Shown piece by piece: positions 7,228 to 13,144 of a stretch of 13,144 bases of DNA. Numbering within the stretch: the first letter of the stretch is position 1; every line of letters begins with the position of its first letter. A model generated the notes under the pieces. It saw only the letters and a list, made by a program, of their open reading frames with translations. It did no database searches and was not told where the DNA came from. Both the position numbers and the translations under genes were made by a program. Source of the stretch: Alphaproteobacteria bacterium (GTDB lineage Bacteria > Pseudomonadota > Alphaproteobacteria > UBA6615); NCBI GenBank assembly GCA_013003285.1, contig JABDJY010000092.1, positions 1 through 13,144 of the forward strand. The letters are read 5' to 3'.

Positions 7228-7981
7228 TAAACCCCATCTTCTAATTTTGGGCGGCACCGGCGAAGCGGCGGCTCTGGCGCGCTCCCTGATCGATGATATG
7301 GGCGATCGGCTGGAGATCACCACATCTTTGGCTGGCCGAACCCGGGCGCCCGCCGCCTTGCCCGGACAGATGCGCAGCGGCGGGTTCGGCGGCGCGGCGG
7401 CGCTGGCGGATTATTTAAAAGATCATCGGATCGCCGCACTTATCGATGCCACCCATCCCTTCGCCGCGCAGATCTCGGCCAACGCCGCGACAGCCTGCGA
7501 TGCCGCCAACGTGCCGCGCCTGGTCCTGTCACGCCCGTGCTGGAAGGCGCAGGCGGGCGACAATTGGATTGAGTTTGAAAATATTGCAGACGCAGCCCGC
7601 AGCTTACCCCAGATCGGCCAGCGCGCCTTTCTCACAGTCGGTGTGCAGGAACTCGCGCCGTTCGCGATCCTTAGCGATATCTGGTTTTTGGTACGGTTGG
7701 TCGAAGTTCCCGTCGACCCGATACCGCTCGCCAACCACGAAATTATCACCGGCCGGGGGCCATTTTCTGTCACCGATGAGCTGGCATTGATGGAATCTCA
7801 TAAAATTGATGTTCTGGTGACCAAAGCTTCCGGGGGTGACGCGACGGCGGCAAAACTTGAAGCGGCGCGCCAGTTGGGCCTGCCCGTCGCGATGGTTTGC
7901 CGTCCCCCGGCGCCGCCCGGGCCGGCGGTGGGTGATGTGCCGGCGGCGCTAGATTGGGTTATCCGCCTTTTGGGTACTTGA
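7214..7981 (+). CDS. cobK: Precorrin-6A / cobalt-precorrin-6A reductase
   Basis: This 255-residue NAD(P)H-dependent reductase (CobK/CbiJ family) reduces the macrocycle of (cobalt-)precorrin-6A to precorrin-6B. The N-terminal Rossmann-like motif is LLILGGTGEA (residues 9-18), then SLAGRT, RSGGFGG, the family signature DATHPFA (78-84) with the following helix, and TVGVQELAPF. The C-terminus has TKASGG and a PxAMVCRPP strand. Length is normal. The frame is open upstream inside cbiD. I chose the GTG at 7214, preceded by GGGACG, because it gives the usual short lead before the glycine motif. An in-frame ATG at 7196 would add six residues and cannot be excluded. Either way the gene overlaps the end of cbiD, implying co-translation. 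The reduced product would go on to CobL, whose end is visible at the right edge of the window. Confidence 0.92.
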   Translation: MPDSSKPHLLILGGTGEAAALARSLIDDMGDRLEITTSLAGRTRAPAALPGQMRSGGFGGAAALADYLKDHRIAALIDATHPFAAQISANAATACDAANVPRLVLSRPCWKAQAGDNWIEFENIADAARSLPQIGQRAFLTVGVQELAPFAILSDIWFLVRLVEVPVDPIPLANHEIITGRGPFSVTDELALMESHKIDVLVTKASGGDATAAKLEAARQLGLPVAMVCRPPAPPGPAVGDVPAALDWVIRLLGT

Positions 7982-7985
7982 CCCC

Positions 7986-8567
7986 ATGGCTCAGGCCGGG
8001 AACACTCAGGCTATGTGGTTAAGAATACTAGCAATTACGGTTCTGGTCGCGGGTCTGTCAGGCTCGGCGATGGCACAGATAAGCCTGTTCCGCGACGATC
8101 CGGTGATCGTGGCGGCCTATGAAAACCGACCCGACGATGTGCGCGAACTGATGGTGCGGCGTTCCTCGACCACCCGAACGGACAGCGACGGTAAGACCGC
8201 TCTGATCTGGGGGGCGATACAAGGATCTTACGATGCCATCGAAGTCTTGCTCGAATTCAAAACCCGGACGGACATTGTTGACGAACTGGGCAATAGCGCC
8301 TTGTACTACGCGGCCGGCAATGGACATTACGATGTCGTCGAATTGCTGCTCGAGGCCGACCGGGAGATCGATCGGGAAAACCTCGATGGCCGGACGCCGC
8401 TCATGCATGCCGCCGAAAAAAGTCAGGCCGAGGTCGCCAAGCTATTGATCGAGCGCGGCGCCGACGTCAATCACACCGATTTCACCGGCCGTTCGATACT
8501 CGATGTGGCGCGCAACAGCCGGTCGCGGGCGCTACAAAAGGCTCTCGAAGCGGCAGGTGCTCGTTAG
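7986..8567 (+). CDS. Exported ankyrin-repeat protein
   Basis: This 193-residue protein has an N-terminal signal peptide: a hydrophobic core at about residues 11-25, then GSAMA|Q with probable cleavage after Ala30. It is followed by ankyrin repeats. Three consecutive 33-residue repeats are clear at 68-100, 101-133 and 134-166, each opening with a D/L-G-x-(S/T)-(A/P)-L pattern and carrying LLL/LLI helices. A degenerate repeat lies at about 36-67 and a capping one at about 167-191. Ankyrin repeats mediate protein binding; with the signal peptide it should act in the periplasm. A second ATG at 8013 (MWLRILA...) gives an ideal signal peptide too and has a slightly better upstream AGG, so the start is uncertain. 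It begins 4 bp after cobK and so belongs to the cbiD-cobK transcript, yet no cobalamin role is known for such proteins. The binding partner is unknown. Confidence 0.88.
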   Translation: MAQAGNTQAMWLRILAITVLVAGLSGSAMAQISLFRDDPVIVAAYENRPDDVRELMVRRSSTTRTDSDGKTALIWGAIQGSYDAIEVLLEFKTRTDIVDELGNSALYYAAGNGHYDVVELLLEADREIDRENLDGRTPLMHAAEKSQAEVAKLLIERGADVNHTDFTGRSILDVARNSRSRALQKALEAAGAR

Positions 8568-8579
8568 TAACGCGCGTTA
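8568..8579. repeat. 12-bp perfect palindrome between convergent genes
   Basis: The 24-bp gap between the ankyrin stop and the cobM stop contains TAACGCGCGTTA, a perfect palindrome, followed on the plus strand by GTTTT. It could be a minimal terminator serving the plus strand, but the stem would be only four or five pairs after leaving a loop, and the T run is short. It may be chance. Confidence 0.3.
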
Positions 8580-8591
8580 GTTTTCCGAATA

Positions 8592-9371
8592 TTACTCCGC
8601 TTTACGCGGACGCAGCACATGATGGTGGCCCGGGTCGTAGAGCTGGCTGTTGGCGAACGCCTCGGCGGTGTCCAGATCGGTGGCGAGCGCTGGGCCGACC
8701 AGGATGAGCGCGGTCCGTGTAATACCCAGAGGTTTCACTTTATCGCGTATATCCGCCAGGGTGCCTTGCACGATCTGTTGGTCGGGCCAGCTCACCCGGT
8801 AGGCAATGACGACGGGACAATCGGCGCCGTAATAGGGCGTGAGCTCGCGCACAACCGGGACCAAATTATTGATCGAGAGGTGGATCGCCAGGGTGGCGTG
8901 GCTCTGGGCCAGGGTCGCCAGCTCTTCGCCCGGCGGCATGTCCGACGCCCGCACCGAAGTGCGGGTCAGGATCACCGTCTGAGCGATATCGGGCAGGGTC
9001 AGTTCCCGACCGAGGGCGGCGGCAGCCGCGGCGAACGCCGGGACGCCCGGCACGATCTCATAGGCGATGTCATGCGCTACCAATTGGCGCATCTGCTCGC
9101 CGATGGCGCCGTAGATCGAAGGATCACCGGAATGGACCCGCGCCACATCGTCGCCTTTGGCCTCGGCGGCGACCATGTGGGCGATAATTTCGTCCAGGGT
9201 CACGGGCGCGGTGTCGAGCACGGTCGCGTCCGATGGCGCCGACGCGACGATTTCGGTGGGCACCAACGATCCGGCATAGAGACACACAGGACAGCGCTCG
9301 ATGAGCCGTTGGCCGCGCAAGGTTATGAGGTCGGGAGCACCGGGTCCCGCGCCAATGAAATAGACAGTCAT
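8592..9371 (-). CDS. cobM: Precorrin-4 / cobalt-precorrin-4 C11-methyltransferase
   Basis: This 259-residue SAM-dependent tetrapyrrole methylase of the CobM/CbiF type methylates C11 of (cobalt-)precorrin-4. It has GAGPGAP at 7-13, where Ala replaces the Asp of most paralogues as usual in CobM/CbiF. Next come CLYAGSLVP (30-38), ARVHSGDPSIYGA (77-89), VPGVPAF (107-113), LTRTSVRASDMPPGE and an AIHLSINN segment. The length matches the family. The frame is open far upstream, but that part is inside the acyltransferase gene. The ATG at 9371 starts directly at the family N-terminus (MTVYFIGAGPG) and overlaps the acyltransferase stop as ATGA. It is the last gene of the minus-strand corrin run, ending 24 bp from the convergent ankyrin gene. 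CobM and CbiF are not separable by eye; the neighbouring CbiD and CbiG would fit CbiF-type use. Confidence 0.95.
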   Translation of the reverse strand: MTVYFIGAGPGAPDLITLRGQRLIERCPVCLYAGSLVPTEIVASAPSDATVLDTAPVTLDEIIAHMVAAEAKGDDVARVHSGDPSIYGAIGEQMRQLVAHDIAYEIVPGVPAFAAAAAALGRELTLPDIAQTVILTRTSVRASDMPPGEELATLAQSHATLAIHLSINNLVPVVRELTPYYGADCPVVIAYRVSWPDQQIVQGTLADIRDKVKPLGITRTALILVGPALATDLDTAEAFANSQLYDPGHHHVLRPRKAE

Positions 9372-10489
9372 CTTCGGTATCGCGCCATTTTGCTCGCCAT
9401 ATAGCCCTTCTTTGTTAAGACGCGTTTTTCGACCAGGAACCACGACATCGCCGCCAGCGATAAGGTGATGAGGCTGGCCCAAACCGCCAGACACCAGCCG
9501 TTGAGGCCCGCCGGCAAGAGCTGTACGAGCGCCTGTTGAACGGGAAAGGCATAGAGATAGACGCCGTAGGAGACGTCGCCGATCCTGCCCGGGTCGAGGG
9601 CCGGATAATAGCGGGCGAGCGCGAGACCCAGGGTTATGTAGCTGACCAAAATGACGAAAATCAGCGCGTGCAGTTTGGGAAATGCCGCCGTGCCCCCATA
9701 AAGCGCGAGCAGAACCAGCGGCGGCAGGATGCCGATGGGGATATATTTCCGGTTTATGTAGAATGCCGCACCGGCGAAGAAAAATAGGAACAGCCGCCAC
9801 TTATCTTCGTTGCGCGTGACGATCGACGACCATTCGGGCACCAGGAACAGGACCACCAGGATCGCCAGCACCAGGTTTGTGGCATGCCTGAAGCGCCATA
9901 CACGCAGGACGCCGAGCAGCGTCAGGAACACATAGGCCCGCAACTCTATGGGAAGGGTCCAGAGCGATCCGTTGACCGCCCCGCCATAGGCGTTGGCGGC
10001 AAACACGCCCGGTAGATCAAATTCGACCCGCCACAGGGTCGAATTATTGATCAGGAATTGCCAGGTTTCCGGGTCGGTGAAATAGCGCGCGGCGGGTAAC
10101 GTGCCCAACCAGAACAGTCCAACGATTGTTAGCACCGTGCATAAAATTGCGGCGGGAAAGACCCGCAGTGCCCGGGCCTCGATGAACCCGATCAGGGTTT
10201 TTTGCGTCAGGAACGAGCGCGCCACCAGAAACCCGCTAATGACGAAGAATATATCGACGGCGAGGTCGTGAAGCGCCTCGTTGAAGCCCGCATTGGGGAT
10301 CAGAAACCGGCTGATGGGATCGACCGTCTCGAGGGTGGTTTGCCCGGAGGTCAGCACGAAACTATGGCCGAACAGCACGGCCAGGGCTGCCGTTAGCCGC
10401 AGCAAGTCGAAATTATTCTCCCGGCCGCGCTCGATTAGGTTGCCGAGCGGGCGATCCAAGCCGATGAGATTAGACAATAGCGGGCTCAT
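9368..10489 (-). CDS. Acyltransferase-3 (OafA/YrhL-like) integral membrane protein
   Basis: This 373-residue polytopic inner-membrane protein belongs to the acyltransferase-3 family, which transfers acetyl or other acyl groups to polysaccharides, lipids or small molecules. Helix 1 carries NFDLLRLTAALAVLFGH (26-42), containing the family R-x10-H motif (Arg31, His42). FFVISGFL follows at 81-88, a cytoplasmic-loop RxxR at 106-109, NGSLWTLPIE at 163-172 and DVSYGVYLYAFPVQQ at 295-309. About ten hydrophobic segments are visible. There is no C-terminal SGNH domain, so it is a stand-alone AT3 protein. Its ATG at 10489 overlaps the cbiG-cobJ stop as ATGA, and its own stop overlaps the cobM start as ATGA, so it is translationally embedded in the corrin operon. 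Acceptor and acyl donor are unknown, and no corrin acylation is established for this family. Confidence 0.92.
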   Translation of the reverse strand: MSPLLSNLIGLDRPLGNLIERGRENNFDLLRLTAALAVLFGHSFVLTSGQTTLETVDPISRFLIPNAGFNEALHDLAVDIFFVISGFLVARSFLTQKTLIGFIEARALRVFPAAILCTVLTIVGLFWLGTLPAARYFTDPETWQFLINNSTLWRVEFDLPGVFAANAYGGAVNGSLWTLPIELRAYVFLTLLGVLRVWRFRHATNLVLAILVVLFLVPEWSSIVTRNEDKWRLFLFFFAGAAFYINRKYIPIGILPPLVLLALYGGTAAFPKLHALIFVILVSYITLGLALARYYPALDPGRIGDVSYGVYLYAFPVQQALVQLLPAGLNGWCLAVWASLITLSLAAMSWFLVEKRVLTKKGYMASKMARYRR

Positions 10490-12324
10490 CGCTGCCCGAC
10501 CGCTGTATCGTTTTCAGAAGCGGTGTCATAGCCGCGCGGGGTATAGACCCATTCGCCTTCGCCCCGGCGTACGGCGCGACTGTTGCTGTTGCCGATAATC
10601 ACAACGCTCAGCATGTCGACATCGTCCACGGCCAACTCGGCGAGAGGCAAGACCCGCACACTCTCGCCGTCGCGCGCGAGGTTGCGGGCGATGATCACCG
10701 GCGTGTCGGCAGGCCGATGGGCCTGCAATATCTCGCAGGCCGTGGCCATCTGATGGCGGCGTTTTTTGCTCACCGGATTGTAGAGCGCCACCACGAAATC
10801 CGCTTCGGCGGCAGCCCGCAGCCTTTGCTCGATCGCCGGCCAGGGGGTTAGCAGGTCGGACAGGGATATGGCGCAGAAATCGTGACCCAGCGGCGCGCCG
10901 GCGCGGGCCGCGGCCAATTGCATCGCCGAGACGCCGGGCACCACATCCAGGGCCACCCGGTTCCAGGCCATATTGTCGTCGCGGTCGAGCAGCTCGAAGA
11001 CCAGCGCCGCCATTGCGTAGATGCCGGGATCGCCGCTCGATACCAGCACCACCTGACCGCCCGCCTCCGCCAGATCCAAGGCGGCGCGGCAACGCACCTC
11101 TTCCTCGCCGAGGGCGAATTCATGGCGCTGTTTGCCCGCCGCGGTGCTGCCGAGCAGATCGATATAGGGACCATAGCCGACAATGTGATCGGCCCGCGAA
11201 ATGGCCTGGTCCGCTGCCGGCACCCGGTAGTCGGCCGCACCGGGGCCGGTGCCGACGATGGAAAGGCGGCCGCGTTGTATACCGACGGAAGTGGCATCGA
11301 TGGCCGGCGCGCGGGCAATGGCGCAGGTCACCTGGCGGCCGCGGATTTTCGGCACGACGAGCGCGGCGTCCGATCCGGCGGCGGCCAGCGCCGCACCCTC
11401 CGCCACTCCGTGGCAGCCGACCGCGCGGAAGACCAAATCGGAAGGCGTCGCGAGCCGCGGGGTTTCCGCCTCCAGGGTCGGTGCATCGAAGAACCGCACG
11501 GGGACCCCCAGATGCGCCGCCACCGCATGGACCGCCGGTTCGTCCATTTTCACGTCGAGCGATGTGACCACGGCGACCGACTCCGGCGCGAGTCCGGCTT
11601 GCTCCAGGGTCTGATCAACCAGAGAAATCAGTGCCTCGGGCGCGACATCGCGCTCGCAGCCGACGCCCAGCGCCAGGCTCGGCGGGTGCAGTAGTAGCTC
11701 GTCTTTCTGAGGCGGTTCGGCGCTGTCGCTGATGTGTATGGCGAGCGCTCCGGTGTCGGCAAATGTCACGCCGCCATCAAACAGCCAGGTGGAGTCGCCG
11801 GCATCCTGCCGCAAGGCGACCGGCTCGCCCGCCAGCCAGGCCGCCGCGATCGGTTTCATCATTGCCGGATTGGCCACAGTCCAGCCGGGTGGGGGGTCGT
11901 CCAGCGCCCAGCCATTGGCGAGGTCGCTGGCCGTGGTGATGGCCGCGGTGCCGCCCAATACGGCGGCGATGTGTCGGGACAGCGCATTGGCGCCATTGTG
12001 TCCTCCCAATAGAGGCACAGCGACGGAGCCGTCGGCGGCGACGGCGACGACTGGCGGCTCGTCGCGCTTGTCGGCCAGGGAAGGTGTCAGCGAGCGGATC
12101 AGTATACCGCTGGCGCAGACGCCGATAATCGCCGTTCCCGCCGCGAACAGGCCGGCGAGATGGCCGCCGACATCGTCGAAAACTATGTCTGCGTCGGTGA
12201 CACGCGCCGCAAGCCCATGCACTTGCGCGCCGGGCAGCTCGGACGCCAGCCGGCGCGCCAGAATCGCTCCGTCGGTGGTCAAGGCGACCAGCGCGATATT
12301 CGAGGGTAGGGAAAAATCGCTCAC
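10486..12324 (-). CDS. cobJ: CbiG-CobJ fusion: cobalt-precorrin-5A hydrolase / precorrin-3B C17-methyltransferase
   Basis: This is a 612-residue bifunctional corrin enzyme. Residues 8 to about 340 are CbiG: the N-terminal domain has GVCASGILIR, LADKRDEPP and PLLGGHNGAN (68-113), there is a variable middle, and the CbiG_C domain starts at LALGVGCERD (217-226) with SLDVKMDEPAV. CbiG opens the delta-lactone and releases the C2 fragment as acetaldehyde. Residues from about 353 are CobJ/CbiH: SIVGTGPG (355-362), VLVSSGDPGIYAMA (426-439), VVPGVSAMQLAAARAGAPLG (461-480), VALYNPVSKKR (512-522) and VVIIGNS. This domain methylates C17 and contracts the ring. The reading frame is uninterrupted across the join, so the fusion is real. 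The GTG at 12324 gives the CbiG N-terminus and overlaps the cobI stop as GTGA; the open frame upstream of it is inside cobI. Its own stop overlaps the acyltransferase start. Confidence 0.95.
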   Translation of the reverse strand: MSDFSLPSNIALVALTTDGAILARRLASELPGAQVHGLAARVTDADIVFDDVGGHLAGLFAAGTAIIGVCASGILIRSLTPSLADKRDEPPVVAVAADGSVAVPLLGGHNGANALSRHIAAVLGGTAAITTASDLANGWALDDPPPGWTVANPAMMKPIAAAWLAGEPVALRQDAGDSTWLFDGGVTFADTGALAIHISDSAEPPQKDELLLHPPSLALGVGCERDVAPEALISLVDQTLEQAGLAPESVAVVTSLDVKMDEPAVHAVAAHLGVPVRFFDAPTLEAETPRLATPSDLVFRAVGCHGVAEGAALAAAGSDAALVVPKIRGRQVTCAIARAPAIDATSVGIQRGRLSIVGTGPGAADYRVPAADQAISRADHIVGYGPYIDLLGSTAAGKQRHEFALGEEEVRCRAALDLAEAGGQVVLVSSGDPGIYAMAALVFELLDRDDNMAWNRVALDVVPGVSAMQLAAARAGAPLGHDFCAISLSDLLTPWPAIEQRLRAAAEADFVVALYNPVSKKRRHQMATACEILQAHRPADTPVIIARNLARDGESVRVLPLAELAVDDVDMLSVVIIGNSNSRAVRRGEGEWVYTPRGYDTASENDTAVGQR

Positions 12325-13025
12325 GCCCAGGCCGCTCCGCGAGCGTGCACCAATACCATGGAGAAATAAGGCACGCTGTCGGCGTCCACCTGGTCGAGCG
12401 CGATAACCCGTTGCTCTTCCAAGGTCGCCCGTTCGATGTAGCGGGCGCGCTCGGCGAGACCAAGCTCGTTTAACAGCGCGCGCACGCGGCCGAAATGGCG
12501 GCCCACTTTGATGATCGCCGCGGCGTCGCAATCCGTCAGACGCGCAGCCAATGTCGCATCGTCCAAGGGGGCGGGGAGGACGGAGAGAACGTCATTGCGC
12601 GCGGCGAGCGGCGCGCCGAGGGTCGCCGCGCAGGCCATCAACGACGACACGCCGGGCACTACCTCGACCGGCCATTGTTCGGCCAAGCGGGCGAACAGAT
12701 ACATGAACGAGCCATAGAAAAACGGATCACCCTCGCAGAGCACCGCCACATCGCGATCGGCGGCGAGATGTTCGCCGATTTCCCGTGCGGCGCGGTCATA
12801 CACTTCCTCGGCCGGGAACCGGTCGGTCGGCATGGGCGTGCGGATGATGATTTCGGTGGCGGTGTCGGGCATATGCGGCGCCGCGATGCGTCGCGCGAGA
12901 CTGTCGCCGGTCTCCGGCGCCGGATAGGCGATCACCGGGCAGGCGTTGAGCAGGCGCGCACCCTTCAAGGTCATTAATTCCGGATCGCCTGGCCCGACGC
13001 CGATACCGTAGACGGTTCCGCTCAT
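12321..13025 (-). CDS. cobI: Precorrin-2 / cobalt-precorrin-2 C20-methyltransferase
   Basis: This 234-residue SAM-dependent tetrapyrrole methylase (CobI/CbiL family) methylates C20 of (cobalt-)precorrin-2, making precorrin-3A. Motifs are VYGIGVGPGDPELMTLK (5-21), VIAYPAP (31-37), CEGDPFFYGSFMYL (97-110), VPGVSS (123-128) and IIKVGRH. The length and motif order fit the family, and the CEGDPFFYGSFMYL form is characteristic of CobI/CbiL rather than of the other methylases in the window. The frame opens 15 codons earlier. The ATG at 13025 begins exactly at the family N-terminus (MSGTVYGIG) and overlaps the cobL stop as ATGA. The stop overlaps the GTG start of cbiG-cobJ. The gene is therefore tightly coupled on both sides, in the order cobL-cobI-cbiG/cobJ. 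Confidence 0.95.
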   Translation of the reverse strand: MSGTVYGIGVGPGDPELMTLKGARLLNACPVIAYPAPETGDSLARRIAAPHMPDTATEIIIRTPMPTDRFPAEEVYDRAAREIGEHLAADRDVAVLCEGDPFFYGSFMYLFARLAEQWPVEVVPGVSSLMACAATLGAPLAARNDVLSVLPAPLDDATLAARLTDCDAAAIIKVGRHFGRVRALLNELGLAERARYIERATLEEQRVIALDQVDADSVPYFSMVLVHARGAAWA

Positions 13026-13144
13026 GATTTTGTCGCGCTCCACTGAGTAACCGGCATGGCCGGGCGCCATCCTGTGCGGCCCCCAACCGGTGCCGCATGG
13101 CTAACGGCGATGCGCGATAGTTCGCCGCCGAATGTGGTGTGGGC
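13022..13144 (-). CDS. cobL: C-terminal end of precorrin-6Y C5,15-methyltransferase (CobL), partial
   Basis: The last 41 codons (40 residues plus TGA) of a minus-strand gene enter from the right edge. The translation contains the run GGELSRIAVSHAAPVG followed by GWRPAMPVTQWSATKS and the stop. I recognise this as the usual tail of CobL/CbiE-CbiT fusions, which characteristically end in GWRPxMPVTQW. CobL methylates C5 and C15 and decarboxylates the C12 acetate of precorrin-6B. The stop overlaps the cobI start as ATGA, so the genes are coupled, and cobL next to cobI is an expected neighbourhood. The catalytic domains lie outside the window, so the identification rests on this short tail and the context. 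Confidence 0.82.
   Translation of the reverse strand, partial: AHTTFGGELSRIAVSHAAPVGGRTGWRPAMPVTQWSATKS

Noticed and set aside
8619..9404. Plus-strand open frame (261 codons) antisense to cobM
   Set aside because: It is opposite a well-conserved cobM; the translation shows no family motifs and has typical shadow-frame composition.
9372..9800. N-terminal extension of cobM (143 residues)
   Set aside because: It lies within the acyltransferase gene in another frame and matches no known CobM N-terminus; the ATG at 9371 starts at the family N-terminus.
10882..11694. Long plus-strand open frame (270 codons) antisense to cbiG-cobJ
   Set aside because: It lies entirely opposite a gene with clear CbiG and CobJ motifs; its translation is Arg/Gly/His-rich with no recognisable domain, as expected for an antisense frame in GC-rich DNA.
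12325..12531. N-terminal extension of cbiG-cobJ into cobI
   Set aside because: The extra 69 residues are Arg/Gly-rich shadow of cobI; the GTG at 12324 starts right at the CbiG domain with a GTGA overlap.

Overview
The window is about 13 kb of gene-dense, GC-rich bacterial DNA. Codon use, start/stop overlaps and family membership suggest an alphaproteobacterium, perhaps Rhodospirillales-like; this placement is inference. Almost every base is coding. I see no RNA genes, mobile elements, CRISPR arrays or riboswitches.

Layout. (1) Positions 1-2424, plus strand: the 3' end of one EamA-type transporter gene, a complete adjacent paralogue, and an amidohydrolase-2 family hydrolase. (2) Positions 2439-6040, minus strand, read right to left: cobA (SUMT), cobB (a,c-diamide synthase), a small cysteine-cluster protein, and a DapA-family aldolase/lyase. 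cobA and cobB overlap by 11 bp, cobB and the cysteine-cluster gene overlap as ATGA, and the dapA-like gene follows after 29 bp. (3) Positions 6103-8567, plus strand, divergent from cobA: cbiD, cobK and an exported ankyrin-repeat protein. (4) Positions 8592-13144, minus strand, convergent with the ankyrin gene: the last 40 codons of cobL, then cobI, a cbiG-cobJ fusion, an acyltransferase-3 membrane protein, and cobM. All four junctions in this run are 4-bp ATGA or GTGA overlaps.

Together the cob/cbi genes cover much of corrin-ring synthesis: uroporphyrinogen III to precorrin-2 (CobA), C20 (CobI), C17 (CobJ), C11 (CobM) and C1 (CbiD) methylation, ring deacylation (CbiG), C19 reduction (CobK), C5/C15 methylation with decarboxylation (CobL, edge fragment) and a,c-amidation (CobB). 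CbiD and CbiG are the parts normally linked to the cobalt-early (anaerobic-type) route. CobG, CobZ and CobF, markers of the oxygen-dependent route, are not in the window. CobH/CbiC, the cobalt chelatase and the late steps would lie elsewhere.

The most unusual points are a membrane acyltransferase locked by 4-bp overlaps into the corrin operon between cobJ and cobM, a secreted ankyrin protein directly behind cobK, and a Cys-rich YkgJ-like protein translationally coupled to cobB. I found no clear evidence of a wholly new system.
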